Part shown: piece by piece, positions 22,616-29,679 of the stretch | Numbering within the stretch: position 1 is the stretch's first letter | Layout of the letters: every line of letters starts with the position of its first letter | Assembly: GCA_002347565.1 (NCBI GenBank) | Contig: DDXR01000069.1 | Location: forward strand, 1-30,984 | DNA length: 30,984 nt | Direction of reading: 5' to 3' | Source: a bacterium UBP2_UBA2255 | Lineage (GTDB): Bacteria; Edwardsbacteria; AC1; EtOH8 | Program-made: the position numbers and the translations under genes | The notes under the pieces: model-generated | Told to the model about the DNA's origin: nothing | What the model saw: the letters and a program-made list of their open reading frames with translations, nothing else | The model's database searches: none

Positions 22616-23887
22616 TCAGTTCCGGCTCAGCTCGGCCAGGCGGTCGCGGTAGCAGACGTCCGGCGTTCCGGCGCACAGCTGCTCGTAGAGCAGCCTGGCT
22701 TCGGCCTTGTGAGCGGCGGATCCGGTCAGCCTGAACAGCTCGTACAGCGCCGACGCCCGCTGGCTGTTGCCCTCGGCCTGGATCAGGAGTTCGGTGAGAT
22801 GGCGTGCGCCTTCCGCCGCATCCGATCTGCCGGCGATCCTCGCCTCCAGCATCCGGCAGGAAAACACGGTGTCGCGCTTGCCGATCCGCTCGGCCAGCGC
22901 CCGGGCCTGCCGGCCCGCCTCGAGCGCCGGGGCCTCCTCCCCCATCTCCCAGCGCAGCTCGGCCAGCTCCTGGAGATAGATGGCCAGGTAGAACTTCAAG
23001 TCCAGCTCGCGGGCCAGCTGGATGGCCCGTTCAAAGGCCTCGATCGCCCGCCGGTTGTCGCCCGTCAAGCGGTGGTAGTTTGCCAGGTGGCTGAGGCTGA
23101 CGCTCTGGCCCTTGCGGTCGCCCATCTCCCCGGCGATCCGCAGCCGCCGCATGATGTTGTCCAGGGCCTGTTCGTACTCGCCCCGGCTGATGTAAACGCT
23201 GACCATGTTGCCCAGTGCGATGCCCAGCGCGTGCTTGTCCCCGAAGACCTCGGCCCAGCGGGCCTGGACGCCCCAGCATTGCATCGCCTGGTCGTACTGG
23301 CCGGCCGCGAAATGGACCCAGCCCATGTTGCCGGTGCCCAGGCTGGCGTGGTACCGGTCGCCCGCGGCCTCGTCGATGTCCCGGCTTTGCCGGTAGTGCT
23401 CCAGCGCCTCCCGATTGTGGCCCAGATCGCCATGGACGTTGCCGAGGTTGGTCAGCGCCCGGCTGACGCCGGTGCTGTCATCCAGGGACCGGGACAAGTC
23501 CAGGCTTCGCTGGAAGCATTCCAGCGCCCGGTCGTACTCGCAGCGGGCGTAATGGACGTTGCCGATCTTGCTCAGCGCCACGGCCGTCGACAGGTCCCCC
23601 CCTGCGTCCTGGTAATGCCGCAGCGCCAGCAGCAGCAGCTCCATGGCCCCTTCGCGTTCGCCGGTCTTGTGGAGCATCCACCCGCAGTTCAGCCGCCCCG
23701 TTGCGATGCATTCGGCGTCGCCGGCGCGCTCGGCCCGGACTGTGGCCTCCCGGAAGATCGCCAGCGCCTCTTCCCATCGCCCCTGCAGCTCCAGCACCTC
23801 GGCCTTTTTGATGTGAACGGGGAAGGGGTAGTACGCGGGGATGCCCTGCTGTTTGAGCCAGAACTGACGAGGAGCGCGATGGATCAT
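22616..23887 (-). CDS. Tetratricopeptide repeat protein
   Basis: A 423-residue protein made almost wholly of TPR helices. About eight or nine 34-40 residue units are visible, for example ALSKIGNVHYARCEYDRAL, ALTNLGNVHGDLGHNREAL and SLSHLANYHRLTGDNRRAI. No signal peptide, membrane helix or catalytic domain is present. The C-terminal ARLLYEQLCAGTPDVCYRDRL resembles the end of large kinase/cyclase-TPR signalling proteins, so this may be the TPR half of a former larger protein. TPRs serve as protein-binding scaffolds. The start ATG 23887 has no ribosome site and lies four bases after the stop of a truncated glycosyltransferase fragment. The gene is flanked by 47-bp direct repeats. Confidence 0.88.
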   Translation of the reverse strand: MIHRAPRQFWLKQQGIPAYYPFPVHIKKAEVLELQGRWEEALAIFREATVRAERAGDAECIATGRLNCGWMLHKTGEREGAMELLLLALRHYQDAGGDLSTAVALSKIGNVHYARCEYDRALECFQRSLDLSRSLDDSTGVSRALTNLGNVHGDLGHNREALEHYRQSRDIDEAAGDRYHASLGTGNMGWVHFAAGQYDQAMQCWGVQARWAEVFGDKHALGIALGNMVSVYISRGEYEQALDNIMRRLRIAGEMGDRKGQSVSLSHLANYHRLTGDNRRAIEAFERAIQLARELDLKFYLAIYLQELAELRWEMGEEAPALEAGRQARALAERIGKRDTVFSCRMLEARIAGRSDAAEGARHLTELLIQAEGNSQRASALYELFRLTGSAAHKAEARLLYEQLCAGTPDVCYRDRLAELSRN

Positions 23888-23891
23888 TGAA

Positions 23892-23951
23892 TTACCGAAC
23901 GGTGACCGGCACGCCGGCGGTGCTGAGCGGTGCGATGTGGAGGATCCTCAT
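23892..23951 (-). pseudogene. Truncated 5' end of a glycosyltransferase gene
   Basis: ATG 23951 opens 19 codons, MRILHIAPLSTAGVPVTVR, then TAA. The first 15 residues equal the start of the intact glycosyltransferase (MRILHIAPLNTAGVP), and DNA identity is 44/47. The frame ends just as the TPR gene begins. This is a leftover of a second glycosyltransferase copy, or of a duplication that placed the TPR gene between two copies of the same start. Confidence 0.85.
23905..23951. repeat. 47-bp direct repeat, copy B
   Basis: Partner of 22562-22608, same orientation, three mismatches. It lies within the truncated glycosyltransferase start, directly upstream of the TPR gene. Confidence 0.85.
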
Positions 23952-23958
23952 GCGGTAT

Positions 23959-24008
23959 CGTCATTTCCGCGAAGCTTGTCCCCGCGAAAGCGGGGAGCGG
24001 GAATCCAG
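23959..24008. repeat. Dispersed palindromic repeat of the 'CGTCATTCCCGCGAAAGCGGGAA' type
   Basis: The spacer between the HNH gene and the glycosyltransferase fragment reads CGTCATTTCCGCGAAGC, then a 7-bp hairpin TCCCCGC-GAAA-GCGGGGA (23979-23996), then GCGGGAATCCAG. This layout is a familiar dispersed element in many environmental and proteobacterial genomes. Only one copy is seen in the window. Confidence 0.7.
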
Positions 24009-24010
24009 CG

Positions 24011-24907
24011 TTAGACCGCACTCTTGAACTGCTCCCATCGCATCTCGAGCAATGCCCGATCGGGATGATCAATCTTGCGGAATGGAAGGATGATCTCTTT
24101 CTGGTGCAAGCCCTGCAGCACGTGTTGCAGCATGGGGCCATCCTTCTCACGAAGAATATCGCTTCTGACCTCGATCTTGAAATCCGGCCTGACGCCGAGA
24201 ATGTTCCTATCGAACGCGGCATGATGGATTTTGCATAACGCCAAGCCATTTGAAATGCAGGGGTCTCCTTTCTCTTCTCGATCGGGAATAATATGCGCAG
24301 CGTCGAGCAATTCTACGTGATGCAGGCTGCAGAACGCACAATGTTCTCGATAGGCATGAAGCACTTGCTCTCTGAACAAACTTTGAAATAGTCTGACTTG
24401 TGTCACTGTCGTCAAATACTCTCTACGAATTTTTACGGTTTCTTCGTTCGCTCCCTTCGTATCGATATACCTACTATCATCAACGGTGACACCAAATTCG
24501 TGCGTCCGTGGATTATCGTGTGAAATGAATACGGGCCAGATAACTTCATACTTGCCTTCGGAAATCGCATGGAAGTAGACTAGTGGCACTTGATCCTTCA
24601 TCGCATTTCGTAAGCCCACATTATCAGCGCAATTCGGATCATTCTGGAAATACTTATATACTATATAGCGACCACTCGAATCATCTCGATATGGGTTATT
24701 GTACGATGTCCGTATCGATATTGGATAACAAAAAACCCGCGGTTTCCATATGCCCCTACGGCTGACCAATGTGATATGCTGATCGTCGATGTTCAAACCT
24801 TTGGCAAGTAGAGTAAAGGGCAGAATGTTCCCATACAATTCCGTTTGAAGCTGCAGCCACTTGAAAACTGCCAAACGATATACCTGGTCCTTATCCACTG
24901 CGATCAC
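24011..24907 (-). CDS. HNH endonuclease (restriction-type)
   Basis: A 298-residue nuclease. The C-terminal HNH module has C190 and C193 (CAFC), H205 in LLDAAHIIPD, N220 in SNGLALC, and C225 and H228/H229 in CKIHHAAFD, the HNH_2-type layout with a metal-binding cysteine set. The N-terminal 170 residues (GNILPFTLLAKGL, NVGLRNAMKDQVPLVYFHAI, YEVIWPVFISHDNP) match the accessory domain of putative restriction endonucleases. The start is GTG 24907, overlapping the FemAB-like stop as GTGA; a GTG at 24898 is an alternative. The frame stays open much further upstream, but that is a shadow of the FemAB-like gene. The gene is clearly AT-richer (about 40-45% GC by eye) than its neighbours, which suggests recent transfer. 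No methylase is nearby. Confidence 0.87.
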   Translation of the reverse strand: MIAVDKDQVYRLAVFKWLQLQTELYGNILPFTLLAKGLNIDDQHITLVSRRGIWKPRVFCYPISIRTSYNNPYRDDSSGRYIVYKYFQNDPNCADNVGLRNAMKDQVPLVYFHAISEGKYEVIWPVFISHDNPRTHEFGVTVDDSRYIDTKGANEETVKIRREYLTTVTQVRLFQSLFREQVLHAYREHCAFCSLHHVELLDAAHIIPDREEKGDPCISNGLALCKIHHAAFDRNILGVRPDFKIEVRSDILREKDGPMLQHVLQGLHQKEIILPFRKIDHPDRALLEMRWEQFKSAV

Positions 24908-25872
24908 ATCCTCAGCTCGAACGTTTCCCGCAAGAACCCCCTGGCCCCGAAGTTCTCCTTGAACTTGCCCAGCCCCCAGTTGGGCTGCATGTTCAGCGTG
25001 AACGTGCCGAGGTCGAGGTGCTGGTAGCCGCTCTGCCAGCCCCAGCGGATCACCTCGTGGTACACGGTGTTGACCGGCCGCAGCTCCTGGTATTTCTGGT
25101 CGTGCGAGATGTAGAACGCCAGGATCACCCGCGGGTTGCAGACGAACACCGTGATCCCGGCCAGCGGCTTGTTCCTGAGGTACGCCGTGAACTGGATGAT
25201 CTCGTCCGGCAGCAGCTTCTTCAGTTTTTTGAGTTCCTCGGCGGTGTGCGTCGGCTTGACGTTGTGGCGCTGCGACAGGTTCTTCTCCAGGATGTGGTAG
25301 AATTCGTCCAGATCGTCTGATTGCCTGACCTCGATGCCGGCCTTCTGTCCCTTGCGCAGCGCGGTGCGGGTCTCCGACCGGAAGCTGGCGATGACCGCCT
25401 GGTCGTCGCGGAACCGCAGCGGGATCACCGCGGTGATCTCGCGCTTGAGATAGGTCGCCCCCAGCCTGGCCCAGCAGAAATCGACGTACTGGTTGGGCCG
25501 GGCCATGTAGATCAGGGGCGGCTGGGTCACCAGCATCCGCGTGACGCCCTGCCTGGCCCAATGATCGACCGCCGCCTCGCAGATCTTGCTGATGTCCGCG
25601 ATGCCCAGCCCGGGCGCGATCACCAGCCCGCCGTAGGACGCGCCGCCGTAGGAAACGAGGGTCGGGGACCCCTGTTCGTCCCGGACCAGCCCCGGCAGCA
25701 CCGCGGCCAGTGTCCCGCCCTGGTAGAGCATCAGGTGGCGGTTGTCGAACCGGCCCCTGGGATGATAGTCGATGAACCGCTGGCGGTGGAACAGCGTGCC
25801 GTTGTCGGCGGAAAGGACGAAGTCCTCCCACTGCTGACGTTTGGATTCCCTGTATTCGTGGACCTGGATCAT
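24904..25872 (-). CDS. FemAB-like GNAT acyltransferase
   Basis: A 322-residue protein with the double-GNAT fold of FemAB/peptidoglycan-bridge type proteins. Visible blocks are TLFHRQRFIDYH near the start, YGGASYGGLVIAPG, RTALRKGQKAGIEVRQSDDLDEFYHILEKNLSQRHN, and the C-terminal HEVIRWGWQSGYQHLDLGTFTLN followed by GLGKFKENFGARG. Related proteins transfer aminoacyl groups to wall precursors or modify surface lipids and polysaccharides; in glycan clusters they are often annotated only as GNAT. The nearby glycosyltransferase and amidase support an envelope role, which is inferred. Its last codon and stop overlap the HNH start by four bases (GTGA). ATG 25872 is the first start in frame. Confidence 0.85.
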   Translation of the reverse strand: MIQVHEYRESKRQQWEDFVLSADNGTLFHRQRFIDYHPRGRFDNRHLMLYQGGTLAAVLPGLVRDEQGSPTLVSYGGASYGGLVIAPGLGIADISKICEAAVDHWARQGVTRMLVTQPPLIYMARPNQYVDFCWARLGATYLKREITAVIPLRFRDDQAVIASFRSETRTALRKGQKAGIEVRQSDDLDEFYHILEKNLSQRHNVKPTHTAEELKKLKKLLPDEIIQFTAYLRNKPLAGITVFVCNPRVILAFYISHDQKYQELRPVNTVYHEVIRWGWQSGYQHLDLGTFTLNMQPNWGLGKFKENFGARGFLRETFELRM

Positions 25873-25891
25873 GTCATGTCGTCTCGTATAA

Positions 25892-25945
25892 TGTCATCCT
25901 GAGATCGCATCGTGCCCGACAGGTTGAAGGATCACGCCCGGCATC
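25892..25945. repeat. Degenerate 'GTCATCCTGAG ... GAAGGATC' repeat
   Basis: The spacer upstream of the FemAB-like gene contains GTCATCCTGAG and, 22 bases on, GAAGGATCAC. This is the outline of a dispersed element common in environmental genomes (GTCATTCTGAGCG...GAAGAATC). It is degenerate, so the call is tentative. Confidence 0.4.
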
Positions 25946-25948
25946 CCT

Positions 25949-25996
25949 CATGACCCCTCCCCTGCCCCTCCCCCGTTGGGAGAGGGGTCGTCATGC
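25949..25996. repeat. Degenerate GACCCCTCCC palindrome
   Basis: ATGACCCCTCCC is followed, across a CCCTCCCCCGTTGGGAG centre, by GAGGGGTCGTCAT, forming an imperfect inverted repeat with a short bulge. It overlaps the last codons of the C_GCAxxG gene (stop at 25991) and resembles the perfect palindrome at 21477-21527. Confidence 0.55.
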
Positions 25997-26434
25997 CTCC
26001 AGCAATTGCTCCAGTATCTCCCCGGCGTCGCGGATGAATTTGGGGCAGACCCTGGTGTGGAACTCCAGCTGTTTTGCCCGTTCCCTGCCCTCCGGCGTAC
26101 CCAGGTCGCAGCCCAGCAGGTCGCGGCAGTCGACCTTTCCCCCGTTGCGGGCCGCGAACTCCCGCCACAGTTCCTGCACCGAGGCGTAGCAAGCGTCGCG
26201 GGTGGCGGTGTCATCGGCCCGGATGCGGCCGTGCTTCAGCCCCAGCACCATCATGGCGCCGGCCACCGCGCCGCACAGCTCGCCCTGGCGGCCGCAGCCG
26301 CCGCCGAACGGGCCGGACAGCCTGAGCGCGGTCTCGGCGTCGAGGTCGAACTCCGGCGCGAAGGCCGCGCACACGGCCTGGGAGCAGGAAAACCCCTTCT
26401 TGAACAGGTAGACTGCCTGGTCGGTGTTGCTCAT
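25991..26434 (-). CDS. C_GCAxxG_C_C family redox protein
   Basis: A 147-residue protein of the C_GCAxxG_C_C family: FSCSQAVCAAF (C17, C22), GGGCGRQGELCGAVAGAMMVLG (C47, C54), CRDLLGCDLGTPEG (C103, C109) and VCPKFIRDAGEIL (C130). The family is widespread in anaerobes, is thought to bind iron-sulfur clusters or act in electron transfer, and has no settled function. ATG 26434 is taken as the start; a GTG two codons earlier is also in frame. The end of the gene runs into a degenerate palindromic repeat. It lies 43 bases after the FTR-rubredoxin gene, which supports a shared redox role. Confidence 0.9.
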   Translation of the reverse strand: MSNTDQAVYLFKKGFSCSQAVCAAFAPEFDLDAETALRLSGPFGGGCGRQGELCGAVAGAMMVLGLKHGRIRADDTATRDACYASVQELWREFAARNGGKVDCRDLLGCDLGTPEGRERAKQLEFHTRVCPKFIRDAGEILEQLLEA

Positions 26435-26445
26435 GCCCACCAGCC

Positions 26446-26482
26446 GTGCGTTCTTCGTGTCTTGGTGTCTTTGTGGTTCAAA
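26446..26482. repeat. Short-unit repeat 'ACAAAGACACCAAGACACGAAG'
   Basis: On the - strand, AACCACAAAGACACCAAGACACGAAGAA is built of near-repeats of AAGACAC. It fills the spacer between the FTR-rubredoxin stop and the C_GCAxxG start and overlaps the FTR-rubredoxin stop codon. The same wording recurs across unrelated environmental genomes as a dispersed spacer element; only one copy is in this window. Confidence 0.6.
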
Positions 26483-26984
26483 GATCCCCGTGGAAGAACC
26501 GTTCGAACTTATCCTGCTTGGCCCGACAGATCGGGCAGACGTGCGGCGCGTCGGCGCGGGCGCACAGGTAGCCGCACACCGTGCAGCGCCAGACCGTGAT
26601 CGGCCCGGTCCCCTGTTGCTCGGTCATCTCATCGTCCCCCGTCGGTTGTCGTTTGGCGAGCTTCGCCGCCGGCCGCCGCTCCGGGATCGGGTCGCCGGGC
26701 GATCCCGCGTCGAGATATTTCTGATCGACGTACAGGGCGCAGTAACAGCGGCCGTAGTCGCGCAGGTCGGCGTCGCGGTACTGGCAGGGGCAGATGATGT
26801 CCAGGTCCTGGACGCGGTCGCCGGCCGACATCCGGCAGGGGCAGCGCCAGTAGCCCAGTTTCTCCTCGTTGGCGGCGATGCCCTCGATGATGCCCCCGGT
26901 GACCTCGCGGTCCGGGTTGAGGGTGTAGCCGTCGGCGTCCGCCACGGCGCGGATCTCGTCTTCGATCTGCTTGCTGCTGCGCAT
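26478..26984 (-). CDS. Ferredoxin-thioredoxin reductase catalytic subunit fused to rubredoxin
   Basis: A 168-residue two-domain protein. Residues 1-95 match the FTR catalytic subunit, with a Cys set CPC (48, 50), CPC (65, 67) and CYC (80, 82) that carries a 4Fe-4S cluster and a redox disulfide. It reduces thioredoxin-like proteins with electrons from ferredoxin. Residues 130-168 are a rubredoxin-like iron site, WRCTVCGY (C134, C137) and CPIC (C150, C153). A polar linker joins them. The fusion suggests that rubredoxin delivers electrons straight to the FTR cluster. A glutaredoxin-like gene at 28163-28447 is a plausible partner. The start ATG 26984 opens the FTR domain (MRSSKQIEDEIRAVADADGY); the frame above it is a shadow. 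Confidence 0.93.
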   Translation of the reverse strand: MRSSKQIEDEIRAVADADGYTLNPDREVTGGIIEGIAANEEKLGYWRCPCRMSAGDRVQDLDIICPCQYRDADLRDYGRCYCALYVDQKYLDAGSPGDPIPERRPAAKLAKRQPTGDDEMTEQQGTGPITVWRCTVCGYLCARADAPHVCPICRAKQDKFERFFHGDL

Positions 26985-26998
26985 GGCGCGTCTCGTAT

Positions 26999-27625
26999 TT
27001 ATTGGCACAGGTCGGCCCGGTCGGCCGGCCGCTTCTCCACCCATGGCGAGTCGAACAGGCGCTCGAACTGAGCGGCAACCGTTTGCGTGAAATAGGCCGT
27101 CGGGCAGCGGGGATCGCTCCGATCCTCCATCACCCAGAAATGGACATGGCAGCCGTCCCCGGCATAGATGAGGTTGCCGATGTGCTGCCCGGCCCGCACC
27201 CGCTGGCCCTCGGCCACGAGGATGTTGTCGCGGCGGCGCTGTTCCGGCACGGTCCCGCCGATCTCGAAATGGTAGTCGATGGTGGCCCGGGCCGAGATCT
27301 TGACCCAGATCCGGTAGTTGGTGCCGGGATAGCCGGCCCCGGTGTTGAGCTCGACCTTGCTGACCACGCCGTCGGCGCAGGAGTAGAACCTCCCGCCGTC
27401 GGCGGTGGTGATGTCGACGCCGTTGTGGAAGAACGTCGTCCCGTCGTCGCGGCGCAGCGTGCCGTAGGGCTGCATGATGGTGACGACCGCCGTGTCGCAG
27501 GGCAGGACGGTGAGCTTCGGGATGTCCGGACGGAACAGCGGGTCGGTGGCGTACGGGTTGCGGCCGCAGCCGGCTACCGCGACGAAGCCAAGGATCATCA
27601 AGGCGCAACGGGCGCTAGAACCCAT
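26999..27625 (-). CDS. M23 family metallopeptidase lipoprotein
   Basis: A 208-residue LytM/M23-type peptidase. ATG 27625 gives a lipoprotein signal (LMILGFVAVAGC, C20), with GGGAG six bases upstream. The zinc motif HxxxD is H67/D71 in FHNGVDI, and HxH is H160/H162 in CHVHFW; H119 in DYHFEIGG is the usual further histidine. LVAEGQRVRAGQHIGNL is a conserved M23 strand pair. All catalytic residues are present, so it should cleave peptidoglycan cross-links, anchored in the outer or inner membrane. Its start overlaps the stop of the upstream barrel-like gene by 11 bases. Confidence 0.9.
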   Translation of the reverse strand: MGSSARCALMILGFVAVAGCGRNPYATDPLFRPDIPKLTVLPCDTAVVTIMQPYGTLRRDDGTTFFHNGVDITTADGGRFYSCADGVVSKVELNTGAGYPGTNYRIWVKISARATIDYHFEIGGTVPEQRRRDNILVAEGQRVRAGQHIGNLIYAGDGCHVHFWVMEDRSDPRCPTAYFTQTVAAQFERLFDSPWVEKRPADRADLCQ

Positions 27626-28160
27626 AGGAGACTCCCGCGGCTGCAGTCGGCGTGAACCCCGCCGCATGGTAATCGGTGACATAGTAGCCGCCGCCGCCCA
27701 GATGGAGACGCAGGCCCCGCCACACCCGCACCCGGACGCCGGCCAGCGACGGGCAGAACAGCCCGTCGCGGAAGAACAGGCCGGTTCCCTCGGCGAACAG
27801 GATGCCGTAACGGGCGCGGATCAGCGCATCCAGTGAAAGCTGTCCAGCCAAACCGGGCGCAGCATTGATCCCGGCCCCGGCCCCGACCTCGAGCGTGAAG
27901 CGCCGCGTGATCGGCCGGCACAGCAGGACCGCCCCGATCCGCCAGTCGTCGCCCCAGCCCGGAGAGCTGTAGCTGTCCAGGCAGAGGAGCGCTCCGGCTC
28001 GCGGGGCGATGCGCCACTCCAGCGATGACTCCCGCGACAGCCCGCCGTCATAGAGCCGGACCGTGGTTGCCACTCCCAGCGGCCTTCCCTCCATGCCGGC
28101 GGACAGAATCACCGACAGCGCTCCGACAGCCAGAAGCGACAGCAGCGGCCGGAAGCCCAT
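27615..28160 (-). CDS. Small exported barrel-like protein of unknown function
   Basis: A 181-residue protein. Residues 1-24 form a signal peptide (LLSLLAVGALSVILSAGM). The rest alternates short beta-strands with turns (TTVRLYDGGLS, LEVGAGAGIN, VRVRVWRGLRLHLGGGGYYV), and the last residue is phenylalanine (AAAGVSYGF), typical of an outer-membrane beta-barrel of about eight strands. No family is recognised. It starts two bases after the glutaredoxin stop and overlaps the peptidase start, so it belongs to the same transcript. Confidence 0.75.
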   Translation of the reverse strand: MGFRPLLSLLAVGALSVILSAGMEGRPLGVATTVRLYDGGLSRESSLEWRIAPRAGALLCLDSYSSPGWGDDWRIGAVLLCRPITRRFTLEVGAGAGINAAPGLAGQLSLDALIRARYGILFAEGTGLFFRDGLFCPSLAGVRVRVWRGLRLHLGGGGYYVTDYHAAGFTPTAAAGVSYGF

Positions 28161-28162
28161 GG

Positions 28163-28447
28163 TCAGCCCAGCGCCTTCCTGAGCTCCGGGTCCTTGAACC
28201 CGACGATGCAGCGCTTCCCGTCGATCACCAGCGTGGGGAAGGTGCACTCCGGATTGTGCCGCTTGACCTGGGCCATCACCTCGTCCTCCTCCGCGCCCGT
28301 CAGCTGGTCGACGAAGTAGTAGCGGTATTCGACGCCCAGCGCGTCCAGCAGCTTCTTGGTCTTCTTGCACCAGATGCAGGTCGACAGGGCGTAGAGCATC
28401 ACGTCGTGCTCGGCGCGCGTGCCCTTCACGTGGGTCGCTTCGGCCAT
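28163..28447 (-). CDS. Glutaredoxin-like protein
   Basis: A 94-residue thioredoxin-fold protein with active site CIWC (C24, C27) at the start of helix 1 (LYALSTCIWCKKTKKLL) and the cis-proline TFPTLVIDG, as in glutaredoxins and NrdH. The C-terminal CIVGFKDPELRKAL closes the fold. In anaerobes such proteins are often reduced by ferredoxin-thioredoxin reductase rather than glutathione, and an FTR fusion lies two genes downstream. ATG 28447 has GGAG upstream; the longer frame begins in a shadow. It ends two bases before the barrel-like gene. Confidence 0.93.
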   Translation of the reverse strand: MAEATHVKGTRAEHDVMLYALSTCIWCKKTKKLLDALGVEYRYYFVDQLTGAEEDEVMAQVKRHNPECTFPTLVIDGKRCIVGFKDPELRKALG

Positions 28448-28475
28448 GGCCGCTCCGTTCGTTGCGGGTGGATGA

Positions 28476-29051
28476 TCACGGTTTGACGCCGGGCTCGAGC
28501 ACCATCGTCCCCGACGACCGCTTGCTGTGCTTGCCGCCGGCGGTCCGGTCCTTGTGGAACGCCAGGATGAACGGCAGCGCGGCATCGGCCGAAATGACCT
28601 TGCCGCTTCCCAGCGCCAGGGGAATCGAGAACTCCATTACGGTCCGGCCTCCTGACAGGCCGGCCGCCCCGGACAACCGCTGGCTGCCGGCCCGGGCATG
28701 GCGGTAGAACGCCTTCCCGGCATGCTCCTCGACCGACCACTTGCCGTCGCGACCGGCCAGCGCGAAGGCCATCACCGATCCGTTCATGCCGGACGACCCG
28801 AAGCCGATCGCCAGCCAGCCGCGCCCCGGGCTGACCAGCCCGCAGTGGAGCCTGGCGCTGTCGGCCTGCCAGTGCACCGCGATCCCGGTGGCGGCGTCCG
28901 CATACAGGCCGCGGTACTCGGCCTCGCCGATGGCGCCGTCGGCCTGCGGCGCCGGTCCGGCCGCCAGCGGGACGACGATCGGCGGGGCCCCGTCCGCGCC
29001 CAGCGGCGCGGCGGCTGCCGCCAGCAGCAGCAAGACGATGATATGCCTCAT
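28476..29051 (-). CDS. Exported DOMON-domain protein
   Basis: A 191-residue protein with a signal peptide (1-22, LLLLAAAAAPLGADG) followed by one DOMON-type beta-sandwich: DGAIGEAEYRG, GIAVHWQADSARLHCGLVSPGRGWLAIGFGSSG, and a C-terminal TVMEFSIPLALG with FILAFHKDRT. DOMON domains bind haem or sugars; which one applies here cannot be read. GAGGAGGG sits four bases before ATG 29051, a strong ribosome site that sets the start. It probably works in the periplasm, perhaps in redox processes, given its neighbours (glutaredoxin, flavin reductase). Confidence 0.82.
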   Translation of the reverse strand: MRHIIVLLLLAAAAAPLGADGAPPIVVPLAAGPAPQADGAIGEAEYRGLYADAATGIAVHWQADSARLHCGLVSPGRGWLAIGFGSSGMNGSVMAFALAGRDGKWSVEEHAGKAFYRHARAGSQRLSGAAGLSGGRTVMEFSIPLALGSGKVISADAALPFILAFHKDRTAGGKHSKRSSGTMVLEPGVKP

Positions 29052-29103
29052 CGGTCCCTCCTCGCAGTTGCGCAGGTCCCTCCGCCGGCCGGACGCCGGG
29101 CGG

Positions 29104-29619
29104 TCAGCGCCGGCTCCAGCAGCCCACGATCTCGCCGACGTACATCCGGTGGTAATCTCGTTCGGGGTAGATCCTGCGCTCGATCGCCCGGTCGAGAAAC
29201 GACGCCGGATCGATGTCCTGGGCATAGATCTTGCGGCATTCGATCACCAGCCGGGCCTGCGCAAAATAGACGTTACCCCGTCTCGTGGCGCGAGGGGTCA
29301 GCCCGGTCGCTTCGGCCTTGTCGCAGTCGCGGCCGGAGTGCGAGCCGCAGAACCGGAGCGCTTTCCGATAGCGCCGGTCGAAGAAGCACAGCGTGAAGTG
29401 GCGGTTCGTTTCCGCGAACTTGAAGGTGTGGCGCTGCGGCCGCACGAAACCGAATGCCACCGGCCGTTCCCACAGGTAACCCAGCCCGCCCCACGCCGCG
29501 GTCATGGTGTTCCACGACCGTAACGTCCCGGCGGTCAGCAGGAACCAGTCGTCGCCCATCAGCCGGACGACGTTGCCCGGGATGCTCCCGGGGTCGATCT
29601 TTCGCAGCGCGGCTGCCAT
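29104..29619 (-). CDS. Flavin reductase-like FMN-binding protein
   Basis: A 171-residue protein of the flavin reductase-like family (FMN-binding split barrel): DDWFLLTAGTLRSWNTMTAAWGGLGYLWERPVAFGFVRPQRHTFKFAETNRHFTL in pieces gives the FMN-binding core, and HRMYVGEIVGCW the C-terminal strand. Members bind FMN and reduce flavins or bind flavin nucleotides in anaerobic redox chains. ATG 29619 is chosen because GGAG lies nine bases upstream; a TTG at 29634 is in frame. The gene precedes the DOMON gene by 52 bases. Confidence 0.88.
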   Translation of the reverse strand: MAAALRKIDPGSIPGNVVRLMGDDWFLLTAGTLRSWNTMTAAWGGLGYLWERPVAFGFVRPQRHTFKFAETNRHFTLCFFDRRYRKALRFCGSHSGRDCDKAEATGLTPRATRRGNVYFAQARLVIECRKIYAQDIDPASFLDRAIERRIYPERDYHRMYVGEIVGCWSRR

Positions 29620-29647
29620 GCTGTTCGTCTCCAAAATTCTGTTGGGC

Positions 29648-29669
29648 GGCCCGCGGGGGAGGGCGGGCC
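29648..29669 (-). terminator. GC hairpin after STAS-like gene
   Basis: GGCCCGC and GCGGGCC form a 7-bp stem with an 8-base loop in the 60-base spacer between the second STAS-like gene and the flavin reductase. No U-run follows immediately, so termination is uncertain. Confidence 0.3.
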
Positions 29670-29679
29670 CCGCGCCTCG

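Noticed and set aside
24908..25831. N-terminal extension of the HNH frame to 606 residues
   Set aside because: Upstream of 24907 the frame is a shadow of the FemAB-like gene, which has a coherent fold and the better composition.
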